DNA of 64,000 nt from Anaerolineales bacterium UBA5195 (GTDB lineage: Bacteria; Chloroflexota; Anaerolineae; Anaerolineales; Villigracilaceae). Where the stretch lies: assembly GCA_002412925.1 (NCBI GenBank), contig DHVZ01000056.1, positions 111,137 to 175,136 of the forward strand. Reading direction: 5' to 3'. Shown here in pieces: positions 43,636 through 52,089 of this stretch (the stretch's first letter is position 1; every line of letters begins with the position of its first letter). The notes below the pieces were generated by a model. That model had not been told where the DNA came from, searched no databases, and was given only the letters and a program-made list of their open reading frames with translations. Made by a program: the position numbers and the translations under genes.

Positions 43636-44534
43636 GCCAGTGATTCTAACATACCCACCCAACTGACAGTGTACTCGGTCAAATCATCTGGTTTTATAAG
43701 CGCAGGTTCCTTGTCAACCCATTTGCCTGGCAAACCGAGTTCGCGGGCGGTCAGTTCGAAGTGGCACATGGCAATGCCCATGTCCAGGCGCTGGAGATCA
43801 GCTACATTCAGGAAACGGGTCAGGATGCCCTCGCGATAGCCCTGGCTACGTTGCAGGAAAAAATGCCAAGTATTCCCATCCTTGACGACCCGCCAGGGTT
43901 GTTTGTTCGAAGCGGATGGCCCAATCCGCAGCATTACGAGCGGAACGGCATAATCCTCGGCTTCTTTCTGCGCGAGCGGGACGCCAAAGTTTTGATTAAA
44001 AAATAGCCGTTCCCAAGGCAGGCGCCGGTCGGCATGGATCTGACGGCGCAACAGACCATTTCGTGCCTCTTCCAGATTGGCAATCTCGCCAACTGACGTG
44101 ACCGCCGGGATGAGCGCATCGTCGGCGGCGTCGATCTTCCGCGCGAAACTGCTGCGGGTGAAACTCCCGCCCAGCCAACAGGTACCCAGGTCGAGACTGG
44201 TGGCAAACAGGATGATAGCTTCCATTTGGTAGCCGAAATCCTCCAGGTTTTTCTCGCCAGAATCCAGCGTGCCGATCAGGTAACCCGTCGCGCTCTGGAT
44301 GAAGCCATAGGTGCCGAGGTCTTTCAGGGCGTGGCTATCCTGCCGATCGGCAGCGACCAGATGGAAGCGGGGCTGCCCGCCAAACGGCCCGCCGGGCCGT
44401 TTGGCGATGAAATCCTGCAATTTTTGGCGTTTCTCGGCTGAAATAGGCGTTTTGAGATAGCTGCGACACGAGAAACGCTGGCGGATGATTTCGGTGATCG
44501 ATTTTTCTGTGAGCATGGAATTAAACCCAGCCAT
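43632..44534 (-). CDS. Nitroreductase-family protein (TM1586 type)
   Basis: 300 residues composed of two related halves as in the TM1586-like nitroreductase group: IIRQRFSCRSYLKTPI and GGQPRFHLV at the start, then LDLGTCWLGGSF and a second NKQPWRVV half. These proteins bind FMN, but physiological substrates are unknown. ATG 44516 is an alternative start. Confidence 0.8.
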   Translation of the reverse strand: MAGFNSMLTEKSITEIIRQRFSCRSYLKTPISAEKRQKLQDFIAKRPGGPFGGQPRFHLVAADRQDSHALKDLGTYGFIQSATGYLIGTLDSGEKNLEDFGYQMEAIILFATSLDLGTCWLGGSFTRSSFARKIDAADDALIPAVTSVGEIANLEEARNGLLRRQIHADRRLPWERLFFNQNFGVPLAQKEAEDYAVPLVMLRIGPSASNKQPWRVVKDGNTWHFFLQRSQGYREGILTRFLNVADLQRLDMGIAMCHFELTARELGLPGKWVDKEPALIKPDDLTEYTVSWVGMLESLA

Positions 44535-44892
44535 TCATTTGATATTTTTCGTATCCTATTCTGAGCGCCGCGCGGATTTGTTCCAACAAGGCCTGATCCA
44601 GCTTTTTAATGTGGAAACAGGATTTTCCCTTGAGCAATTCGAGCAGTTCGGGCGCAAAGACAGTTTTTAGCTCCGCATTGGTGTAAACCGGCATATAGTA
44701 GAAACCAAGGTAGCTTTTCTGGATGATTAACCCGGCGAAATAAACTTCCTTGCGTTTGCGGCCTTCGATCACCAAATCCTTAACCGACCACAAATCGAAG
44801 TGGGCGTCATCGTCCAACTTGGAGATTAGCGGCGGAGAATAAGCTTGCATCAGGGTTTTGACCTGGTTAAACACTTCGGTCAGAGGATCCAT
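44521..44892 (-). CDS. DUF1801-like (YdhG) protein
   Basis: 123 residues resembling DUF1801: FAGLIIQKSYLGFYYMPVYTN and a terminal KGKSCFHIKKLDQALLEQI region. The fold is frataxin-like, with no assigned reaction. It overlaps the nitroreductase start. Confidence 0.65.
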   Translation of the reverse strand: MDPLTEVFNQVKTLMQAYSPPLISKLDDDAHFDLWSVKDLVIEGRKRKEVYFAGLIIQKSYLGFYYMPVYTNAELKTVFAPELLELLKGKSCFHIKKLDQALLEQIRAALRIGYEKYQMNGWV

Positions 44893-44925
44893 TTTTGTCT
44901 CCAGGCCAGGAAAGTATTGTGGAGG

Positions 44926-45375
44926 TTACTTGATCGTCCCACCGTGATATTTCAAAGTGTAGACTTTGTGACGGTTAGATAAAATCCGTTCGGCTCCCGA
45001 GAAATTTTCCAATGTTCCCGAGCTTTCATCGTTATACATAAAATCGCCCTCTGCAAAAATGCTTGGCCCGCGAAATGGGCGCACAAGCGTGACCTGCCGC
45101 AGCGCTTTTTGCAGGAAAGCATAGATCTCTTCTGCGGGGAATTTTTTATCCACCGTGCGGCCATAGTAATTCATCGACCAGATGGCTTTACCTTCCTTAA
45201 AGACGATTTCCTGGCCCGAGAACGGGTCGAAGCCAAAATAGCGGTCACGATAACTGAATTCACCTTCACAATAGGTCAGTTCCAGGCTGCCGTCGGGCAA
45301 CCTTTGTTCGCTGGCCTCGCCATTGCTGGCGTAAGTGCCGGTTTTGGCTTTAATCAGAAATTCATCAAGTTCCAT
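44926..45375 (-). CDS. DUF5680-like small protein
   Basis: 149 residues of the small family with GEFSYRDRYFGFDPFSGQEIVF and IWSMNYYGR. The function is unknown. It heads a short run of minus-strand genes downstream of an intergenic repeat. Confidence 0.6.
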   Translation of the reverse strand: MELDEFLIKAKTGTYASNGEASEQRLPDGSLELTYCEGEFSYRDRYFGFDPFSGQEIVFKEGKAIWSMNYYGRTVDKKFPAEEIYAFLQKALRQVTLVRPFRGPSIFAEGDFMYNDESSGTLENFSGAERILSNRHKVYTLKYHGGTIK

Positions 45376-45480
45376 GTCAGCTCCTCGAATTTTTTCGTAG
45401 CTGTGAGAACAATTACCTGGAGAGTTGCGCCATTGGCAACGCTTTTATCTGATTTTACATCCATCCAGCTGAAATTAGTC

Positions 45481-45608
45481 AGTAGATGTTTCGGGTCTCC
45501 AGAATTTTCCCGCCCGCTCCGATGGGTGCTTGCCCTGATGGGTTTACAGGGTACGGAGTGAAGAGTGACGCATTTTGGGGTACTTATCACAGATATTCCC
45601 AGAAAGCC
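45481..45608 (+). repeat. Dispersed intergenic repeat, copy 4 (long form)
   Basis: From GGGTCTCCAG (45495) to about 45567 it is almost identical to the reverse complement of 36384-36458. It continues with one GCATTTTGGGGTA arm and an end block AGATATTCCCAGAAAGCC, so the second arm is deleted. It fills most of the 246-bp gap between genes. Confidence 0.7.
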
Positions 45609-45621
45609 GATGTTTCGCAGG

Positions 45622-46395
45622 CTATCGATTGAGGTTTTGTTCTCTCGTAAACCGGATGAACTTCAAGGTTTCATCCAGAAAACCGGGCGGGCTGCCGGCT
45701 TGGGCCGCCAATGCCTTTTCGATTAACGCGCCCCACTCGCCAAATTCAGTCTGCGCCCATTTTGCTGCAACAGGCTTTGAGACGATGACTCCATACCGCA
45801 GGGCATGGAGTGCGCGGCACATGCTGATGACCGCATAGGCATGGTATTCGCTGCCGCGCTTACCCAGCCAGTCTGGGTTCTCCAGCATTGGGAACCACCA
45901 TTCACCCAGCACACCGTGGACCGCTTGTCGGATTTCGGCTGGCGAAACGGGATCGATCAGCGTCTTCGGATTGGGGCCGCTTAGGATGATGCCGCACTCA
46001 CGGATGATGTGCCGCTGGATGATCCAATCGCTTCCAAGCCGGGCGACGTAAAACGCGCCTTCGTTGACGGCTGGGCAGGGCAGACCAGAAGGGTCGTGAC
46101 GGCGGATCAGGCTTTTCGGCATGTAAGCACCTTCCAACTTGGCGGCCCATTTCAAGCCGCTGGCCCAAATATCTATGTGCATCTTTTCCAGCGCAGAAAC
46201 CATTTCCGTTGTCAGATCTTGCTCGGTGACGACGGCAAAGTCGATATCACTGCTTGTCGGGTCAAAATCTCCACTCGAAAGCGAGCCGTAGAGATACATC
46301 CCAATCAGCTGCAGCCCTAAAATGGCGCTTACCCTATGGAGCAACAAATTCAAGACTCCGTTTACATCAGGATAGGATGTCGGCCAGGCTAGCAT
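45622..46395 (-). CDS. Nucleotidyltransferase, aminoglycoside-adenylyltransferase-like
   Basis: 257 residues. The nucleotidyltransferase motif GSLSSGDFDPTSSDID (near 37-52) carries the metal-binding Asp pair, and a C-terminal DUF4111-like helical region has the LGEWWFPMLENPDWLGKRGSEYHAYAVISMCRAL stretch. This is the layout of ANT(3'')/ANT(9) enzymes, but chromosomal relatives often have other or unknown targets. It overlaps the end of the ABC-F gene by 7 bp, so both come from one transcript. Confidence 0.78.
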   Translation of the reverse strand: MLAWPTSYPDVNGVLNLLLHRVSAILGLQLIGMYLYGSLSSGDFDPTSSDIDFAVVTEQDLTTEMVSALEKMHIDIWASGLKWAAKLEGAYMPKSLIRRHDPSGLPCPAVNEGAFYVARLGSDWIIQRHIIRECGIILSGPNPKTLIDPVSPAEIRQAVHGVLGEWWFPMLENPDWLGKRGSEYHAYAVISMCRALHALRYGVIVSKPVAAKWAQTEFGEWGALIEKALAAQAGSPPGFLDETLKFIRFTREQNLNR

Positions 46396-48017
46396 TTTTT
46401 CACGCTCCCCTGCTCGACCGTCCAGACATCGGTGGCGAAGCGTTCGATAAAATAGCGGTCATGCACAACGGCCAGGATCGTTCCTTCGAACTTTGCCAGC
46501 GCCTGCTCAAAGCGCGCCCGCGCCGGGATGTCGAGGTGATTAATGGGCTCATCGAGCAGCAGGAAGGTGCAGCCCTGCGCAACCAGCACGGCCAGTTGCA
46601 GCCGCGCGCGTTCTCCGTAAGACATTTCTCCGCTCGGGCGCAGCGGATCGTCGCCGCCAAATAGGAAAAAATGCAGGAAATGTCGCGCTTCTGTTTCGTT
46701 GAAAGGCGAAATTTTCTGGATAATCTGGAGGGGGCTGAGCGCCAGGTCGAGCAATTCCTGTTCCTGCGACATATATCCCATCCGGACATTGGCTCCGAGT
46801 TTTAACGACCCGGAAACAGGTTCCAGCTTCCCGTAGATGGTACGCACGAGGGTCGTCTTCCCCGCCCCGTTCGGCCCGGTCATGGCAATCCGCTGACCAG
46901 CGCGGACATTAATGTTCAGTCCTCTCAGAAGCGGTTTGTGGTCAGGGTAGCCCACCGATAGGTTTTCCGTGAGGAGCACATCCTTCGACTGATGGCTGGG
47001 TGCGCCAAAATCCAACTTCAACTGCCAGCTTGGGCGCGGTTTTTCGATTTTTTCCTCGCCCAGGATTTTTTCGATCCGCGCTTCGAGGTGCTTGGCGCGC
47101 CCGGCTGTATTCTTGGTGGCACGATTGCCGAAAAATCCGGTGGCGAACTTGTCGCCGCCATCGGCCTTACCGCCTTTTTTCATCTTCGTCAATCCGCGAA
47201 GATGCGCCGCAGCCGCGCGCAGTTGGGCGATCTGTTCCTGCTGATCGCTATAGGCCTGGATTTGGTGTTCCTGCTCAGTCAGTTTTTGCTCAACATAGTC
47301 AGTATAGTTGCCTGAATAGCTTTTAAGGCTTTGGGTGGCAGGGACAAGCTCGAGAATCCTGCCAACGGAATTGTCCAGAAAAGCACGGTCATGTGAAACG
47401 ATCAGCGCTGCGCCGCGGAAATTGTTGAGCCAGCTTTCCAGCCACTCGAGCATGGCAATGTCGAGGTGGTTGGTCGGTTCATCGAGCAGGAGCAGGTGCG
47501 GGTCATTCAACAACACACGGGCAAGCATCAAACGCGTCTTTTGCCCGCCGCTTAAATGGCTGACCGGGGTTTCCATCGCAAAATCACCCAACCCAAGCGG
47601 GCCAAGGATCTTTGACGGTGGATGATGGACAGTGGACAAGGTGGCAAGCGCGGCTTCGTAGCGGCCGGCAAGGGCAAGATCACCCGGCCGGGCAGCAAGA
47701 TTCGCCGCCAGGGAAGCGACTTCAGCCTCGAGCGCCTCCGTCGAAACGGTAGACAGGCCAAGGACCGCCTGAATGGTCTGCCCGGGGGCAAGTTCAAGGC
47801 CCTGAGCCAGGTACCCGATCCGAATCCCGGGACGCGTCAATGCGACCGTCCCTGCATCCGGCTGTTCGATACCCGCCAGGATGCGCATGAGCGTCGTTTT
47901 CCCGCAGCCGTTGGGGCCGATCAGGCCGATACGCTCGCGGGCACTGATGCTGAATGAGATACCTCGTAAGATAGGATGGATGCCATAGGTTTTGGCAAGG
48001 TGATGGGCAGTAAGCAT
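46389..48017 (-). CDS. ABC-F family ATPase
   Basis: 542 residues with two ABC domains in one chain and no membrane segments. Walker A sites are GPNGCGKT (34-41) and GPNGAGKT (second half), signatures LSGGQKTR and a weaker MSYGERARLQL, with DEPTNHLD and DEPINHLD. A charged linker between the domains (QQEQIAQLRAAAAHLRGLTKMKKGG) is of the size seen in ribosome-acting ABC-F proteins. These relieve stalled ribosomes or give antibiotic protection. The leader with a terminator upstream favours the drug-responsive kind. Confidence 0.88.
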   Translation of the reverse strand: MLTAHHLAKTYGIHPILRGISFSISARERIGLIGPNGCGKTTLMRILAGIEQPDAGTVALTRPGIRIGYLAQGLELAPGQTIQAVLGLSTVSTEALEAEVASLAANLAARPGDLALAGRYEAALATLSTVHHPPSKILGPLGLGDFAMETPVSHLSGGQKTRLMLARVLLNDPHLLLLDEPTNHLDIAMLEWLESWLNNFRGAALIVSHDRAFLDNSVGRILELVPATQSLKSYSGNYTDYVEQKLTEQEHQIQAYSDQQEQIAQLRAAAAHLRGLTKMKKGGKADGGDKFATGFFGNRATKNTAGRAKHLEARIEKILGEEKIEKPRPSWQLKLDFGAPSHQSKDVLLTENLSVGYPDHKPLLRGLNINVRAGQRIAMTGPNGAGKTTLVRTIYGKLEPVSGSLKLGANVRMGYMSQEQELLDLALSPLQIIQKISPFNETEARHFLHFFLFGGDDPLRPSGEMSYGERARLQLAVLVAQGCTFLLLDEPINHLDIPARARFEQALAKFEGTILAVVHDRYFIERFATDVWTVEQGSVKKC

Positions 48018-48091
48018 AGGAAACCTTTAGAGTGCGAGCATACTCCTGCATTATCTGTACCGGCAAGTCGTCATGCTCATAGAGAGAAAAC

Positions 48092-48216
48092 AAAAACCGG
48101 GGGCAAACGCCCCCGGCTTAATATTAATCAGCGGGTCGTACCCCAAAAAACACGGCGAATATCTACAGATTTTCTGTCATTCCTATGCTCCTGAATCTCT
48201 ACGTATCCCTATTATA
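48092..48216 (-). promoter_or_regulatory. ABC-F leader: promoter, short uORF and transcription terminator
   Basis: On the minus strand a TATAAT (48216-48211) predicts a start near 48204. After 12 nt comes AGGAG and a 5-codon uORF. An intrinsic terminator follows: CCGGGGGC, loop, GCCCCCGG (48116-48097), then TTTTT (48096-48092). ABC-F translation starts 75 nt further on, with AAAGG upstream. GGGGTA upstream of the hairpin can pair with TGCCCC of the terminator as an antiterminator. The layout matches attenuators known for antibiotic-resistance ABC-F genes. Confidence 0.6.
48163..48180 (-). CDS. Possible 5-codon leader uORF (MTENL)
   Basis: ATG, four codons and TAG, 7 nt after AGGAG, lying inside a small ACAGA/TCTGT hairpin. 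Its only support is its ribosome site and its position before the terminator. Confidence 0.4.
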   Translation of the reverse strand: MTENL

Positions 48217-48226
48217 CTCGTCTCGG

Positions 48227-48270
48227 TCACAAATTGCGCTTTTTCTGGAGCAGGATTGCGCAATTTGTGA
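48227..48270. promoter_or_regulatory. Operator-like inverted repeat at the ABC-F promoter
   Basis: TCACAAATTGCGC and GCGCAATTTGTGA are perfect 13-bp arms 18 bp apart. The nearer arm covers the -35 region of the minus-strand promoter. It could bind a dimeric regulator. It also lies 187 bp before the divergent HD-GYP gene. Confidence 0.5.
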
Positions 48271-48352
48271 TCTCAGGCATTCTGTAACACGAGAGAATAA
48301 GGAATGTTACGCGCAAACATTGATAGAAAAAAACACCTGTGCTATGCTTAAT

Positions 48353-48440
48353 CAGTACTTCACGAAAGTTGGGAGAAGTTCCGATTTTTGGGGTGTGTGG
48401 TGGACTTAATCAAGATATTTCATGAACGAATGTTAAACGA
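48353..48440 (+). repeat. Dispersed intergenic repeat, copy 5 (degenerate)
   Basis: CAGTACTTCACGAAAGTT, GGGAGAAGTTCC and TTTTTGGGGTGTG match other copies. ATCAAGATATTTCATGAACG then gives a partial inverted return. Confidence 0.55.
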
Positions 48441-48456
48441 ATGTTAATGGATAGGA

Positions 48457-51400
48457 ATGGATCGATCAGGAAAATATTCCCTTGCACTTAGCGGCACTCT
48501 CCTGCTGACATTATCTGCGCAGAGTTTGCTCCTGGCGACAGAAACACAAGTCAGTATATTTAGCACCCTGCCCGCCTGGATGGCGGATTTGCTCGGGGCA
48601 GCTTTTTATTTCCTGGGAATATTTTTAGCCGCGTCGGTACTGTTAGGGTACTCGAAAGCAGCGCAAACCTGGGTTTTTCTTTCAACTTCAATTTCACTGA
48701 TCGTCATTGGCCGGGAATATATCCAGGTAAATTACATTGCAGAAGGAGCTGTCACATTAAGCATGGCTCTCGCTTTTTTGCTATGTAACTGGCTGACCCC
48801 TAAACGCCATTGGATGATTGAAACCATGCAGTGGACAAACCTGGTAATCGGCGCAGGTTTGTTCATACGGCCAAATCTGTTCACGACCGTCTCTGTATAC
48901 ACGCATATCGAGACTAATCTTGCAGTTTTCGCAATCTTACTGCTCTTCAGCGGCCTATTCAGTTTGCTCGCCGGGTGGTTTTCATCAACACCCGATACCA
49001 GGATGGGAATTTTCCTGGCAATTCCATGGGTTTTATGGGGAATGATGTTTATCCTACCCCTCCACTTGCTTAATTTAGGCGTGGCAGTCAGTGTGATCTT
49101 GGGTTTGGTTTTAAGTGAAATCATTCCCTGGCAAAAGCTGGTTCTGTTCGAGGCTGCCGCAATTGGGCGGAGATTCTTTAGACTGATCATCGCAGGACAG
49201 GTTGTGGCCCTGGCCTTGGTAATCTGGATCCTCCGCCTGGGAGAAGCAAACCTGTCAATCCCCGCTGAACAGCTGACCTCTGTGCGCGGGATAGCCTTGC
49301 TGAGTTTTAATATGCTGTGCCTCGTGGGGATATTTGTAATCGCGTCGGTTAACCTCTCCATTAATGGGTTTTTCTCAAGTCTGAATGCCACCCCGGTCAT
49401 CGAGCCAGAGCCTGACGAAAAACCGATTGGCCTGCGGCAGCGACTTGTAAACAGTTTTCTGGAACCTTTTGACACTTCGCAAAAATTTTTTCGCGGATAT
49501 TTCCTGTTGCGAGATGAATATGAAACTTTGCACGCCAGGCAATTATCAGGCGAAAAACATCGGATGGCGCAACTCAACCTGCTCCACCAGTTAAACCTGG
49601 AACTGGAAAGTATCTTAGATCCGCCAGTTTCAGCCCAACTCACCGCCAATGCCATTTTCAATGCCATTGGCGGGACATTGACCGTTGTCATGCAATATGA
49701 CCAGGAACACGATGATCTCATCACCCTGGCCACAAGCGGTCCGCAATCGAGCAGCATCCCACCGGGTTTTCGCCAGAAGACAACCCAGGGTTTGATTGGG
49801 CGAGCAGCCCGACTACGCCGCACCCAACTGGTTTCAGATACCCGGCACGATGCAGCCTATTCCCATATTCAAAACCAGGACTGCCTGTCAGAAATCGTGG
49901 TTCCCCTGCTCTACCACAACCGCCTGAGGGGGGTGATTATCGTCGATTCTGATGAACCAAACATCTTCAACGACAGCGATATTCGCACCATCGAAACAGT
50001 TTCTTTGCAACTGGTGACAGCTTGGGAACGAAGCGATCACGATCAGCGCTTGACCAACCTGATCAGCGCCGGTGTGACCCTATCAACAACACTGGACCTG
50101 GATGGTTTGATCAAGGAAATCGCCGAAGTTGCCCGCCAGACCCTGGATGCGCGTTTCGTTTTTGTCGCCCTGACCGAAAAAGGCGGTAGAGTGACGCGCA
50201 CTGCACATACAGGCCACGCTCCTACCTTGCTAGGCATCTTAAATAGCGAACCTGGCAGGAACAGCCTGGTTCAGGCTGTGATTGGCGGCGTGTCAACCTT
50301 CCGGCTGCGGGATGTGCGCAGGCGATTTGCCAGCACACCAACCGGCAGCAATGAACTGCGCAGTCTGCTAGCAGCGCCCATTCGCCTGCGACAATCTTCC
50401 ATCGGCGCAATCCTATCTTTTGGAAAGTTTGGCAATCTTTCCTTCTCTGAAAACGACGAATCCCTGGTCTCCCTGCTGGCAACCCAGGCCGCGGCCGCCA
50501 TCGAGACAACCTGGCTATATCAGGAATTACGCGCGATGCTTTCCACAGCGACACAGTTATATCAATTGAGCATTCGCGTAATTCAATCCGAACAATTGAC
50601 CGATGCCGCCGCCGCCATTGCTGAAACTGCGTATCAGTTGAGCAAAGGCACCTTAGCCGGAATCGTTCTGACCACGGTCGAAAAAACCATCGAAGTAAAA
50701 GTTCAAATCGACACCAACGGCCTGCACCCAGGCGCAGGACACCCGATGGACTTAATCCACCAGGCACTCGACAGCGGGCAGACTATTATCCATTCAGGCG
50801 CCAATCGAGCCGCCCGGATTTGCATCCCCCTACAAACACCACGTGGACAATATGGCGCATTATGGGTACAGATTCCAGAAGAATATTGGAGAAACGCTCG
50901 AATTACCGATAATTTACACACCCTGGCGAACCAGGCTGCATTGGCGCTGGAGCGCAGCCGTTTACTGGTCGTCACCCGTAAACAAGCCGAAGAAATCAAA
51001 GCGGCTTATCACGAGCTTGAAACAACCTATGATCAGACACTGATCGCCCTTTCGTCCGCACTGGATGCGCGTGACAGGGAAACAGAAGGGCACAGCCTTC
51101 GCGTGGCGCAAATCGCACATCACCTTGGAAAACGCCTCGGGTTATCTCAAGAACAGGCCAAGGCCCTGGGGCGCGGTTCCATTTTGCATGATATCGGCAA
51201 GATCGGCATAAGCGATTCGATCCTGCTAAAACCCGGTACTTTATCTGAAATAGAATGGGAAAGCATGCGCACACATCCAGATGTCGGAGCGCGCATTATT
51301 GAGGGAATCCCCTTCTTGCAGGACGCAATACCGGTTATCCGTTTTCACCAGGAACGCTGGGACGGAAGCGGCTACCCGCTCGGGCTGAAAGGCGAGGAAA

Positions 51401-51600
51401 TCCCGCTCCTGGCACGCATATTCTCCGTCGTGGATGCCTTCGACGCTCTGACAAACGATCGCCCCTATCGAAAGAAAACCTCACTCGGAGACGCCATGAA
51501 GCACTTAAAGAACGATGCCGGCACTCTGTTTGACCCAGAAATCGTGGCAGAATTTGAGAATATGGTAAAAGAAGGTCTCATAACCACACTGGCATCTTGA
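48457..51600 (+). CDS. Membrane-bound multi-GAF sensor with HD-GYP phosphodiesterase domain
   Basis: 1047 residues. About eight or nine membrane segments (1-310) form an uncharacterised sensory region. GAF domains follow at about 375-530 and 545-690, with a more degenerate one at about 700-840. A short coiled coil leads to HD-GYP (~860-1030): H911-D912 in LHDIGKIG and the HHExxDGxGYP-type RFHQERWDGSGYP (GYP at 972-974). The active-site residues needed to degrade c-di-GMP are kept. A broken GGDEF gene lies immediately downstream. Confidence 0.9.
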   Translation: MDRSGKYSLALSGTLLLTLSAQSLLLATETQVSIFSTLPAWMADLLGAAFYFLGIFLAASVLLGYSKAAQTWVFLSTSISLIVIGREYIQVNYIAEGAVTLSMALAFLLCNWLTPKRHWMIETMQWTNLVIGAGLFIRPNLFTTVSVYTHIETNLAVFAILLLFSGLFSLLAGWFSSTPDTRMGIFLAIPWVLWGMMFILPLHLLNLGVAVSVILGLVLSEIIPWQKLVLFEAAAIGRRFFRLIIAGQVVALALVIWILRLGEANLSIPAEQLTSVRGIALLSFNMLCLVGIFVIASVNLSINGFFSSLNATPVIEPEPDEKPIGLRQRLVNSFLEPFDTSQKFFRGYFLLRDEYETLHARQLSGEKHRMAQLNLLHQLNLELESILDPPVSAQLTANAIFNAIGGTLTVVMQYDQEHDDLITLATSGPQSSSIPPGFRQKTTQGLIGRAARLRRTQLVSDTRHDAAYSHIQNQDCLSEIVVPLLYHNRLRGVIIVDSDEPNIFNDSDIRTIETVSLQLVTAWERSDHDQRLTNLISAGVTLSTTLDLDGLIKEIAEVARQTLDARFVFVALTEKGGRVTRTAHTGHAPTLLGILNSEPGRNSLVQAVIGGVSTFRLRDVRRRFASTPTGSNELRSLLAAPIRLRQSSIGAILSFGKFGNLSFSENDESLVSLLATQAAAAIETTWLYQELRAMLSTATQLYQLSIRVIQSEQLTDAAAAIAETAYQLSKGTLAGIVLTTVEKTIEVKVQIDTNGLHPGAGHPMDLIHQALDSGQTIIHSGANRAARICIPLQTPRGQYGALWVQIPEEYWRNARITDNLHTLANQAALALERSRLLVVTRKQAEEIKAAYHELETTYDQTLIALSSALDARDRETEGHSLRVAQIAHHLGKRLGLSQEQAKALGRGSILHDIGKIGISDSILLKPGTLSEIEWESMRTHPDVGARIIEGIPFLQDAIPVIRFHQERWDGSGYPLGLKGEEIPLLARIFSVVDAFDALTNDRPYRKKTSLGDAMKHLKNDAGTLFDPEIVAEFENMVKEGLITTLAS

Positions 51601-52085
51601 CCAATGAGGCAGAAAACAGTCTCATGAACATATCGCCGCTCAGCCTGATTATGCTGGATATCGACCACTTTAAACAATATAATGACAACTTCGGGCATTT
51701 GATCGGCGACCAGGTGTTGACTGTCCTAACCCAAACCATTCGCCAGTACATTAAATCGAGTGATGCGCTTGGGCGTTGGGGTGGAGAATAATTCGCCATC
51801 GCTCTTCCGGGCGCAAACGGACCCCAGGCCCAGGCTCTCGCCGAGCGGCTGCGCGAAACCGTTCAAACACTTTCAATCCACGACCGCGAGGGCCGCCAGT
51901 TACCCTTCCCGAGTGTCAATCAGGGATTGGCTGTCTTTCCAGATTAAGCTGACGAGGTGTTTAAATTAATCGACCTGGCTGACCAACGCCTTCATATCGC
52001 CAAAGAACGCGGTCGTAACCAGATCGAGCCAACTCTTGAGCACTGGAAAACGATAAAATCAGGGCAGTTGAACGGACTGCCCTGA
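51597..52085 (+). pseudogene. GGDEF diguanylate cyclase remnant with two nonsense codons
   Basis: In one frame: PLSLIMLDIDHFKQYND and GHLIGDQVL are followed by GRWGGE, then TAA at 51789, then FAIALPGA; later FPD, then TAA at 51945, then ADEVFKLIDLADQRLHIAK to TGA at 52083. The first stop falls inside GGEEF itself, where one base change from GAA to TAA explains it. The usual beginning (DxLTxxxNRR) is also missing. It overlaps the HD-GYP stop by 4 bp and was probably a GGDEF partner, or part of a GGDEF/HD-GYP protein. Confidence 0.88.
52061..52083. terminator. Hairpin between convergent transcripts
   Basis: AGGGCAGT and ACTGCCCT with a 7-nt loop. There is no strong T-run, so this is a weak call. 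Confidence 0.5.
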
Positions 52086-52089
52086 TGAT

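Noticed and set aside
45622..48017. Mobile resistance cassette
   Set aside because: There is no integrase, transposase or attC-like site, and codon usage looks like that of the neighbours; the genes appear chromosomal and native.
51789..51947. Recoding of in-frame TAA codons in the GGDEF frame
   Set aside because: TAA is not a selenocysteine or pyrrolysine codon, and the domain also lacks its N-terminal part, so pseudogene decay is the simpler reading.
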